In this document: in pieces, positions 15,855 to 22,865 of the stretch
Numbering within the stretch: position 1 is the first letter of the stretch
Layout: every line of letters starts with the position of its first letter
Assembly: GCF_003355155.1 (NCBI RefSeq)
Contig: NZ_CP031320.1
Coordinates: 1,660,369 to 1,724,368, forward strand
From: Streptomyces armeniacus
GTDB taxonomy: Bacteria > Actinomycetota > Actinomycetes > Streptomycetales > Streptomycetaceae
Direction of reading: 5' to 3'
DNA length: 64,000 nt
Program-made: the position numbers and the translations under genes
The notes under the pieces: generated by a model
What the model saw: the letters and a program-made list of their open reading frames with translations, nothing else
What the model was told of the DNA's origin: nothing
Database searches by the model: none

Positions 15855-16480
15855 GACGGGACTTCCTCCAGGGTTTCTGCGGTGACGGCGGGATCGGTCT
15901 CGCGGTCCCCGATACGGGGGTGCGGGCGCGGCCCCGTGGAAGCGGCGGCGATGACGACGATCTCGTCCGCGCACGGGGCGTCGGGAACACGCGCGCTGAC
16001 GGTCTGGTAGTGGCTCCGCGTCGCGGCGTGCGTCTTGTGCCAGAGCGGGACGATGACGGTCTCGCCGGCTTCGGCACGCGTGTCGGCGAAACAGATGATG
16101 GATTCGCCCTGGAGGAACTCCCGGACGAGGTTGCCGAAGTACGGCGTGTGGATGAGGGCTCCTGCGTGCTCGATCTCGCCCGCGGTGCCGACGATCGCGG
16201 CCTTGCCGAAGGCCTCGATCTCCCCGACTCCGCCCAGGGCGCCGATGAGCCGGTCCGTGAGCAGCCGCGCGAGTGCCGGGGCGATCCGGCTCTGCTCCGC
16301 GTGAAGATCAGCTGACAGGCCGGCGTTCACCCAGGGGTTCCGGATGACGGCGGCGACGCTGGCACGCCGCGCGGGCCGTACGGGGGCCGTGCCCGCCTCG
16401 GTGAGGACGACGTCGCGGTAGAGCACGAGCTTGCGGAGGCCGATGCGTTCGTCAGGATGATCCACGGTGCGCTCTTGCAT
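15851..16480 (-). CDS. PF06684 (amino acid synthesis) family protein, copy 2
   Basis: A 209-residue paralogue of the downstream protein. The matching blocks are RKLVLYRDVVLTEAG, SVAAVIRNPWVNAGLSADL, EAFGKAAIVGTAGEIEHAGALIHTPYFGN, and RSHYQTVSARVPDAPCADEIVVIAA. It is the first gene of the minus-strand operon, with its ATG at 16480, and faces the BCCT transporter across a 244-bp divergent promoter region. The C-terminal 20 residues are unlike copy 1. The function is unknown. Adjacency to a ring-opening monooxygenase set suggests a role in handling a nitrogenous intermediate. Confidence 0.85.
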   Translation of the reverse strand: MQERTVDHPDERIGLRKLVLYRDVVLTEAGTAPVRPARRASVAAVIRNPWVNAGLSADLHAEQSRIAPALARLLTDRLIGALGGVGEIEAFGKAAIVGTAGEIEHAGALIHTPYFGNLVREFLQGESIICFADTRAEAGETVIVPLWHKTHAATRSHYQTVSARVPDAPCADEIVVIAAASTGPRPHPRIGDRETDPAVTAETLEEVPS

Positions 16481-16641
16481 GCCACGGAACGATAGGCATG
16501 TGTCTTCCGCATGGCAAGGGCATGGATCGAACGAGCCCGCCAGTGGACTGCAGTGACCTCGGCCTTTCTGTTATTCACGGCCATGACCTGTGTAAACAGT
16601 CGGTGCCGGAAGGCGGGTCTCGATCCGGTGGTGACGAACCC

Positions 16642-16700
16642 TTGACGCCTCAAACGTGACCTGCCTTACTGCTCCTTGTATGCCAACGCCACCGGTTGGC
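16642..16700 (+). promoter_or_regulatory. candidate promoter and inverted repeat ahead of the transporter operon
   Basis: TTGACG (16642-16647) is followed after 18 bp by TTACTG (16666-16671), a plausible but weak promoter. Downstream lies GCCAAC (16682-16687) and its inverted copy GTTGGC (16695-16700), 7 bp apart, before the AGGAG ribosome site at 16716. The inverted repeat could bind the GntR regulator of this locus. This is inference from position. Confidence 0.35.
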
Positions 16701-16724
16701 GGACCTCCGGACGCTAGGAGTTTC

Positions 16725-18380
16725 ATGTTCAGCCACCTTCGATCGGGTGCGGAGATGACGCCCGAGGCGCCGTCCGGGAGCGTTGACGAGAGCGCCGTTC
16801 AGGACAGCGGCGACCACCACCGTGTCGGCAGGCTCGGCTCCGTCTTCTGGGCCTCGCTCGGCATCTCCGCCCTCTTCGTCGCCTGGGCGGTGCTCTTCAA
16901 GGACAACCTGAACCGCGTCACGACCGCCTCCCTGGATTGGGTGACGGGCACGTTCGGCTGGACCTACCTCGTGGTCACGCTGGCCATCCTGGTCTTCCTG
17001 GTGTTCCTGGCCTTCAGCCCCGCCGGCGAGATCCGGCTCGGCAAGGACACGGACCGTCCCGAGTTCTCGACACCGACCTGGTTCGCCATGATCCTCAGCG
17101 CGGTCATGGGCATCGGCCTGGTCTCGTACGGTGTCGCCGAGCCGATCTCGCACCTCGCGGCGCCGCCGCACGGCCTCGCGGAGCCGAACACGCCGGAGGC
17201 GGCGGTGCGTGCCCTCCAGTACTCGTACTTCGACTGGGGCCTGCACGCCTGGGCCATCTTCGCGGTCTTCGGACTCGCGATCGCCTACTCGACGTACCGC
17301 AAGGGCCGCCGGACCCTCGTGAGCCAGCTGTTCGTGCCGCTGCTCGGCGAGCGTGTGAACGGGCCCGTCGGCAAGACGATCGACGTGCTCGCCGTGTTCG
17401 CGACGCTGTTCGGCACCACGACGTCCCTCGGACTCGGAGCGCTCCAAATCAACAACGGGCTCGGCACCTTGTTCGGGATCCCGGTCAACTCCGTGACGCA
17501 GGTGGTGATCATCGCCGCCGTCACGGCCGTCTTCACCGTCTCCGCCGTGACCGGCGTCAGCAGGGGCATCAAGTTCCTGAGCCAGGGAAGCTCACTACTC
17601 GCGGTCGCACTGTTCGTCTTCATGCTGGTCGTGGGTCCCGCCGTCTTCATCGCGAACCTGTACATCGAGTCCGTGGGCCGCTGGGCGACCGACTTCTTCC
17701 GGATGAGCCTGCAGGGCACCGCGTTCGGCGGTCTCGAATGGATGCAGCTCTGGACGTACTTCATGATGGCCTGGTGGGTCTCCTGGGGCGCCTTCGTCGG
17801 CGTCTTCCTCGCCCGTATCTCCCGCGGACGCACCATCCGCGGCTTCATCGCCGGTGTCCTGGTGGTGCCCAGCGTGGTGTTCTTCACCTGGTTCTCGGTC
17901 TTCGGCGGTACGGCGATCCACCTCGACCTGTTCCAGGACGGAGACATCGCCCGGCAGGCCGGGGCGGACATGAACAGCGCGTTCTTCGCGACCCTCGACC
18001 ACTTCCCGCTCGCCGGCGTCACGTCCGCGATCGCGATCGTCCTGGTCGTGATGTTCTTCGTCTCCGGCGCGGACGCCAACACCTACGTGCTGTCCATGAT
18101 GACCTCGGACGGACTGCTCACCCCGCGCCGTCCGGTGCTCGTCCTCTGGGGAGTCCTCACCGGAGTCACCGCCGTCGTGCTGTTGCTCGCCGGGGGACTG
18201 ACAGCCCTTCAGAACACCGTAATCGTCGCGTCCTTGCCCTTCCTCGTGATCATCGCCGGGCTGGCGGTGTCCTTCTGGAAGGAGCTCGACGCAGACCGAA
18301 AGGGGAAGACTGATGCCGCACACGGAAACCCGCCGCGCCCTGATCGAGAAGGTGTGGGCGGCGGCCTGGGGCCGGGGTGA
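16725..18380 (+). CDS. BCCT-family (betaine/carnitine/choline) transporter
   Basis: A 551-residue secondary transporter with about 12 membrane segments. The BCCT hallmarks are MGIGLVSYGVAEPI near the N-terminal third and WTYFMMAWWVSWGAFVGVFLARISRGRTIR in mid-protein. The tryptophan-rich segment forms the box that binds trimethylammonium or other quaternary-ammonium groups. The family moves betaine, carnitine, choline and similar zwitterions with Na+ or H+. The ATG at 16725 follows AGGAG; an open frame continues upstream but lacks a ribosome site. Its 3' end overlaps the next gene by 68 bp. Its presence indicates the pathway substrate carries a quaternary nitrogen and a carboxylate. Confidence 0.93.
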   Translation: MFSHLRSGAEMTPEAPSGSVDESAVQDSGDHHRVGRLGSVFWASLGISALFVAWAVLFKDNLNRVTTASLDWVTGTFGWTYLVVTLAILVFLVFLAFSPAGEIRLGKDTDRPEFSTPTWFAMILSAVMGIGLVSYGVAEPISHLAAPPHGLAEPNTPEAAVRALQYSYFDWGLHAWAIFAVFGLAIAYSTYRKGRRTLVSQLFVPLLGERVNGPVGKTIDVLAVFATLFGTTTSLGLGALQINNGLGTLFGIPVNSVTQVVIIAAVTAVFTVSAVTGVSRGIKFLSQGSSLLAVALFVFMLVVGPAVFIANLYIESVGRWATDFFRMSLQGTAFGGLEWMQLWTYFMMAWWVSWGAFVGVFLARISRGRTIRGFIAGVLVVPSVVFFTWFSVFGGTAIHLDLFQDGDIARQAGADMNSAFFATLDHFPLAGVTSAIAIVLVVMFFVSGADANTYVLSMMTSDGLLTPRRPVLVLWGVLTGVTAVVLLLAGGLTALQNTVIVASLPFLVIIAGLAVSFWKELDADRKGKTDAAHGNPPRPDREGVGGGLGPG

Positions 18381-18738
18381 GGTCGATGCCCTCGACTCAC
18401 TGCTGAGCCCATCCTACCTGCGCCACGGCGGTGACGGGCGGCCCCAGGGCCCCGATGCGCTGAAGGCCGCGATCGTCTCCATCCGGGAGGCGTTCCCCGA
18501 TCTGGTCACGACGATCGACGACATCGTGGTCGACGGCGACAGGGCCGCGATCCGCTGGCACAGCAGCGGAACCCACGAGCACTCCTTCCTCGGAGTCCCC
18601 GCCACGAGGCGGCAAGTCGACGTCAGCGGAGCCACGTTCGCCCGGTTCGAGGGGGAACGCGTCGTCGAGGAGTACGTGACCTGGGACCCCCGGGCCCTGC
18701 TCTCGGCGCTCGGCATCATCCGCGTCGGACAGGACTGA
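18313..18738 (+). CDS. SnoaL-like / ester cyclase-family protein
   Basis: A 141-residue protein of the SnoaL-like (NTF2-fold) family. Typical features are SLLSPSYLRHGG near the start, a central AFPDLVTTIDDIVVDGDRAAIRWHSSGTHE block, and the end of the barrel at FEGERVVEEYVTWDPRALL. Members range from polyketide cyclases to uncharacterised catabolic proteins. The ATG at 18313 follows AGGGGAAG. The coding sequence overlaps the transporter C-terminus by 68 nt in another frame, an unusually long overlap. It may cyclise or isomerise a pathway intermediate; no direct evidence exists. Confidence 0.85.
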   Translation: MPHTETRRALIEKVWAAAWGRGEVDALDSLLSPSYLRHGGDGRPQGPDALKAAIVSIREAFPDLVTTIDDIVVDGDRAAIRWHSSGTHEHSFLGVPATRRQVDVSGATFARFEGERVVEEYVTWDPRALLSALGIIRVGQD

Positions 18739-18787
18739 CGGCCTGGCCGGGCAGACACGACGATCACCATCACCAAGGAGCACTTCC

Positions 18788-19291
18788 ATGACACCGCTGT
18801 CCACGGAGCCCAACGCCGACCTGATGAAAAGCGTCAACCGCCGGTTCGTCACCGGCGTCACGGTCGTGACCGCGATGGACGGGGACGTCCCCAGAGGGCT
18901 GGCTGTCAACGCGTTCTCGAGCATCTCGCTCGACCCGGCCATCGTGATGGTGTGCGTCCAGCGCACCTCATCGACGCACGACTGCCTGTTCCGGGAGGAT
19001 CATCTCGCCATCAACATCCTCTCCACGGAGCAGCTCGACGTGGTCGGCACCTTCGCGGGGAAGTCCGATGACAAGTTCAGGGAACTCGACTGGGAGCGCG
19101 GCCCGTTCGGGAGCCCGCTGATCGCGCGGAGCAGCGCGCAGATGGAGGCCGAGATCCGCGAGCGGCTCCAGGCCAGCACCCACACGGTGTTCATCTGCCG
19201 CGTGGTGCATGCCGCGGTCACCGACAACGTCCCGATGGTCTACGGCGCGGGTAAGTTCTTCGACGGCGGCGCGCTCACCCCCCTGGGGTGA
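18788..19291 (+). CDS. flavin reductase (HpaC-like)
   Basis: A 167-residue flavin reductase domain protein of the HpaC/flavoredoxin-like fold. Family motifs are RRFVTGVTVVTA, GLAVNAFSSISLDPAIVMVCVQ, SSTHDCLFREDHLAINIL, and FAGKSDDKFRELDW. It reduces FMN or FAD with NAD(P)H for a partner oxygenase. The luciferase-like monooxygenase at 11732-12802 in the divergent operon is the obvious partner, as in the two-component TgnA/TgnB system. The ATG at 18788 is preceded by AAGGAG. Confidence 0.92.
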   Translation: MTPLSTEPNADLMKSVNRRFVTGVTVVTAMDGDVPRGLAVNAFSSISLDPAIVMVCVQRTSSTHDCLFREDHLAINILSTEQLDVVGTFAGKSDDKFRELDWERGPFGSPLIARSSAQMEAEIRERLQASTHTVFICRVVHAAVTDNVPMVYGAGKFFDGGALTPLG

Positions 19292-19325
19292 CCCGTGCGC
19301 GGCCCGAACGACGGAGGAGGGCTCG

Positions 19326-20036
19326 GTGAATCGCGGCACAAGCGCGTCGGCGAAGGGGTCGATGCAGTCCAGGGTCATCGACGAGATGAGACGGCGCATC
19401 ATCAAGGGGGACATCAAGCCCGGGGCCCCGCTCTCGGAGCTCGCGCTCGCGGAGGAGTTCGGCGTCAGCCGCACGCCGGTCCGTGAGGCCCTGAAGCAGC
19501 TGCAGACCGAAGGACTGGTCGAGATCCGGCCGCGCGTGGGGACCTTCGTCACCGCTCCGTCCCGACGCGAGATCACCGAACTTTTCGAGATGAAGGAACT
19601 GCTGGAGGGAGCGGCCGCCCGCCTTCTCGCCCAGCGCGGCCGCGTCCCGGAGATCGACGGGCTGGAGCGGAATCTGCACGAGGCCGACGACGCAGTGGCG
19701 CGCGGTGACCAGGGACGCTACGCGGAACTCGTCCAGGAGTTCCACGACCTGCTCATCGCGGGCGCCGACAACAGCAAGCTGGAAGCCCACTACCGCATGC
19801 TGATGAACCAGCTCGCCTACTCCCGGCTGGTCAACACCTCACTGAGCCAGCCGGGACGCCCTCTTCAGTCGGACCGTGAGCACCACCTCGTCCTGGAGCT
19901 GATCCTGGAGAAGGACGGTTACAGCGCCGAGCAGGTCATGCGCGAACACGTCCGCGCCAGCCGGCGCGCGCTGCTGGCGGGCCTGCCCATCGGCACCCCG
20001 GCCTCGCCCCCGGCCACCGGTACGGAAGGAGCCTGA
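19326..20036 (+). CDS. GntR-family transcriptional regulator, FCD subfamily
   Basis: A 236-residue regulator. The N-terminal winged helix has SRVIDEMRRRIIKGDIKPG and SRTPVREALKQLQTEGL; the FCD domain follows with EFHDLLIAGADNSKLEAHY and SDREHHLVLELI. The GTG at 19326 is chosen because GGAGGAGG lies just upstream (19313-19320). The longer open frame overlaps the flavin reductase. It is the last gene of the transporter operon and probably controls both divergent operons in response to the substrate or a carboxylate product. It is not closely similar to the other GntR regulator at 7355-8032. Confidence 0.92.
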   Translation: MNRGTSASAKGSMQSRVIDEMRRRIIKGDIKPGAPLSELALAEEFGVSRTPVREALKQLQTEGLVEIRPRVGTFVTAPSRREITELFEMKELLEGAAARLLAQRGRVPEIDGLERNLHEADDAVARGDQGRYAELVQEFHDLLIAGADNSKLEAHYRMLMNQLAYSRLVNTSLSQPGRPLQSDREHHLVLELILEKDGYSAEQVMREHVRASRRALLAGLPIGTPASPPATGTEGA

Positions 20037-20163
20037 CCGCCCCTCAGCACCCGTACGCCGACGGGTCCGAGGTCCGGCCGACCGGCTGGTCACGGACTCG
20101 CATCCGGTGCCAGGCGGGCGGGGCGGCCCCCAGGGGCGGCTCCGTACGCGGGCATCGGCCACA

Positions 20164-21357
20164 ATGCCTGCCATGCGCGGATCAACCCGCCCCGCCCCGG
20201 GGCACGACGACCACTACCTGAACTGGCTCCGTACGGCACAGCCGCACCCCCCGGAGGAACAGGCGGAAGCGGTACGCCGTGCCGAGGAGCTGATGGCCTA
20301 CGTCCGCGAGACCTGGCTGCCGGAACCGAAGATGCAGGACGGCCCCCAGACCCGGTACTTCCGGGAACTGGACGCGCGCGCGGACCAACTCCCGCCGCCC
20401 CACCTGCCGTTCTTCTGGGACAACGTGAGCTACCTGCTCCACGGGTGGTTCGCCACCGGCGCCTGGCGCAGAGCACGCCAGGCCGAGGAGAAGCACGCGC
20501 TCCCCGTGGACGCCGACCACCTGATCGCCAACGCCCTGCTGCTGACCGGTGACTTCGGCCTGCGCGGGCCCGAGCAGGGGCGGCATCTGCGCTGGCTGCA
20601 GGAGGCGCTGCCGCCGGAGCGGGCCCACCGCGAAACGGCCCGGTTCATCGAGGCCACCGCCGCCAGGAACTCCCTCGAGCCGCCCGCGGACCTCGTCGGC
20701 CTGGTCCGTACCGCCACCGCGGCCGCCGGGCTAGGCGCCGAGGAGAACACCAGGCTGCTCGGCGTCATGGTGCGGGGCGAATGCGCCTGGCGGGCACACG
20801 AGACCCTGCTGCAGGACATCGCCGAGGTGTTCGCGGCGGCCCGGCCCGACGATGAGGTACGGCTGCGGCTGCTCTCCCTGTTCACCCGCACCCAGACGAA
20901 GACCAACGGGAAAGGCCTGCTCCAAGTCCTGCGGAAAAGCGGCGCCTTCGAGGCCATGGTCAGCGGCCGGCTGGTCCCCGAGGGCGGCTGCGGCGGCTGG
21001 CTCACCGGCTTCGTCGACCACTACTCGTACTACTGGACGCCCAACGTCAGCCTCAAGTCGCAGCCGCTGCCCGCCGAGCTGTACGCGCTGCTGCCGGAGC
21101 TGGCCGGGCCGCTGAAGGCCGAGGGGAAGCCCGTACGCATACACCACGAGAGGGGACGGCGCGGACGCCTGGACGGGCGGCTGGCCGACACCTGCCTGCA
21201 ACTCGGCATCAGCGTGCAGGACCCCGGCCCGGGCACCCTCCTGGACCTGCCGCCGCGCCGCAAGGACGACTACGCGCACCTGCGCGCGGACCCCGTGCTC
21301 GGGCCGCGTACGGCACGCGTCGTCTTCCGCCCGGGAGGCGGAGGGCTGCTGGTCTGA
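20164..21357 (+). CDS. hypothetical protein (actinobacterial, cytoplasmic)
   Basis: A 397-residue protein with no recognised domain. The N-terminus is rich in Ala, Glu and Arg (EEQAEAVRRAEELMAYVRETWLPE), helices continue through the middle (RHLRWLQEALPPERAHRETARFIEAT), and an aromatic patch GFVDHYSYYWTPNVSL precedes a C-terminal part with many Arg/Asp pairs. No signal peptide or membrane segment is seen. The ATG at 20164 (or 20173) starts it; neither has a strong ribosome site. Codon bias is typical of a real Streptomyces gene throughout. The role is not known. Confidence 0.75.
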   Translation: MPAMRGSTRPAPGHDDHYLNWLRTAQPHPPEEQAEAVRRAEELMAYVRETWLPEPKMQDGPQTRYFRELDARADQLPPPHLPFFWDNVSYLLHGWFATGAWRRARQAEEKHALPVDADHLIANALLLTGDFGLRGPEQGRHLRWLQEALPPERAHRETARFIEATAARNSLEPPADLVGLVRTATAAAGLGAEENTRLLGVMVRGECAWRAHETLLQDIAEVFAAARPDDEVRLRLLSLFTRTQTKTNGKGLLQVLRKSGAFEAMVSGRLVPEGGCGGWLTGFVDHYSYYWTPNVSLKSQPLPAELYALLPELAGPLKAEGKPVRIHHERGRRGRLDGRLADTCLQLGISVQDPGPGTLLDLPPRRKDDYAHLRADPVLGPRTARVVFRPGGGGLLV

Positions 21358-21413
21358 CGGCGGACGGGGGCCGGGTCGTCAGTGCCGTGGTCTTCACGGC
21401 GCACTCGTGATGT

Positions 21414-21482
21414 TCACGGCGCACTCTCCACGAACCGCGTGAGCCGGTCCGCGATCGTGCCCCAGCCGTCGGGGCCGGGATC
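21414..21482 (-). pseudogene. C-terminal tail of a SRPBCC-like protein (remnant)
   Basis: On the minus strand a 22-codon stretch reads DPGPDGWGTIADRLTRFVESAP and stops. It resembles the C-terminal end of actinobacterial SRPBCC/AHSA1 proteins. Nothing upstream continues it. A 14-bp direct repeat (TTCACGGCGCACTC at 21393-21406 and 21413-21426) overlaps its stop. The identification rests on a short stretch and is tentative. Confidence 0.3.
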
Positions 21483-21484
21483 AG

Positions 21485-21645
21485 ATGATCGCCGCACGCG
21501 CCTTCCAGGGGCTGGGTGCCCCCGTACTGGCCTTGGCCACCCTGACGATCCTGACGGCCGCTTTCCCGGAGAGGGCCCGCCCGTACCCGGGCCCTCGTGG
21601 TGTGGACGGCGGCTAGCCTGGCGGGCGGGGCGGACGCCACTTACG
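21485..21645 (+). pseudogene. MFS drug-efflux transporter fragment, frameshifted
   Basis: From ATG 21485 the frame reads ARAFQGLGAPVLALATLTILTAAFPE, the conserved motif C region of 14-TM (EmrB/QacA-type) MFS exporters. At about 21570 the similarity moves to the next frame and continues as GPARTRALVVWTAASLAGGADA. The remainder of the roughly 500-residue transporter is absent. This is a small broken piece of an exporter gene. Confidence 0.65.
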
Positions 21646-21998
21646 ACGGAACTGGTTCCCGCTGTCCCGTGACAGGAAGAAGACCGGGCGTGCGCACTTC
21701 CCGTACGGGGCCCTCAAGCCGGCACTCGGTTCGGCGAAGCCTGCGACAGCGGCAGCCAGTTGGTCATCTCGGGGCAGGCGACGGTTGCCGCAGACAGCGA
21801 CGCGGGCGGCCACCTGAGCCCGGAATACGCCACGGGGCGCACGCACCTTCGTCGACTACCTGAAGGAGCAGCGCGCGTAACCGCTCGCGCGTACGCGCTC
21901 GCGCTCAGCGGCACCGGCCCGTATACGGCCGAATTGACCGTCGCGCGCATGCACCCCGAGTGGCCATACTGCTTCCTCAACGCTTTCCGGGGTGATCG
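21646..21998. other. gene-poor interval, probable remnant DNA
   Basis: No convincing gene is visible. Short open frames exist on both strands (for example 21760-22023 plus) but none has a ribosome site, a recognisable motif or clear codon bias. The DNA is less GC-rich than the flanks and follows the MFS fragment, so it is likely decayed sequence. Confidence 0.4.
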
Positions 21999-22865
21999 AT
22001 GGACCTATCCGGGCGACGGGTAAACAACCGCATGCATCCACCGGTCGATCCACGCAAGGCACGCGTGCGCCGCCTCAAACGCGTAGGGGCGAGTGTTCTG
22101 GTCCTCGTGGGTGCACCGCTGCTGGTGGCCGCATTGGGCGAGTACCTTCCCGGCGGTGGTGAGGAGGCCGCGCAAGAGGCGCCCGCAAAGCGTTCTGCCG
22201 CAGCATCGCCGAGTGGACCGCATCTCTATGGGACGGCGCGGCTCATTCCGGACGACCAAGGTTGCATGGCGCTTCCAGACGCCCCGACCACGCTGGCCGA
22301 GCGTACAGAAATGGCCACCGGAAGTGGCCCCTCACACGTGGCAGAGCGCCAGGGCGGCGCAGCGGTGGGGCAGTTGGGCATCAGCATCACGCTCCAGGGC
22401 CACCAACGGGCCTTGACAGTCGAGTCGATCGACATTGTGCCCAAGGCACCGCAAGCGACGCGCCCGTTCGACGGCGCACTGCTGTGCTCGGAGGGGCAGG
22501 GAGACTCCCCCAAGGTCAAGCTGGCGGCGGATATGGACGATCCTGATCCCTATCTTTACGACGAAGACTCGCCGCACCGTTCGCACTTCCATGACAACGT
22601 GATCACGCTGGCGCCCCAGGAACAGGTCAGCATCAGGGCGTTCTTTCAGTCAAAACAAGGGCACCGAGAGTTCGAGCTCGTCATGCGCTACACGTTGAAC
22701 GGCAAGCGCCATTCGCAGAAGATCCCACCCCCACGCGGGAAGGCATACGCAGTGACGGCGTTGAACGACACCTACGATATCGGCTACCTCTACGCTCCGA
22801 CGGGCCCGCACAGGATGACCGCCCCAGAGATGTGCGAGTTCTCCGCCGCGAAGAAGTGCCGATGA
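21999..22865 (+). CDS. hypothetical membrane-anchored protein
   Basis: A 288-residue protein with one N-terminal membrane segment (residues about 28-46, VGASVLVLVGAPLLVAALG) after a basic stretch (RKARVRRLKR), so the rest should be outside the cell. The exposed part has two pairs of cysteines and ends EMCEFSAAKKCR. It resembles no domain known to me. The ATG at 21999 follows GGGGTGAT; ATG 22032 is an alternative. It overlaps the following lipoprotein gene by 4 bp (ATGA), so the two are co-translated. Codons end in A or T more often than in neighbouring genes. Confidence 0.7.
   Translation: MDLSGRRVNNRMHPPVDPRKARVRRLKRVGASVLVLVGAPLLVAALGEYLPGGGEEAAQEAPAKRSAAASPSGPHLYGTARLIPDDQGCMALPDAPTTLAERTEMATGSGPSHVAERQGGAAVGQLGISITLQGHQRALTVESIDIVPKAPQATRPFDGALLCSEGQGDSPKVKLAADMDDPDPYLYDEDSPHRSHFHDNVITLAPQEQVSIRAFFQSKQGHREFELVMRYTLNGKRHSQKIPPPRGKAYAVTALNDTYDIGYLYAPTGPHRMTAPEMCEFSAAKKCR

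Noticed and set aside
16561..16660. Riboswitch or attenuator in the divergent PF06684-BCCT gap
   Set aside because: No conserved aptamer elements were recognised; only a short inverted repeat is present.
21914..21930. GTATAC hexamer near 21.92 kb as another GntR box
   Set aside because: It lacks the flanking TG and lies in remnant DNA without a promoter; a chance occurrence is enough.
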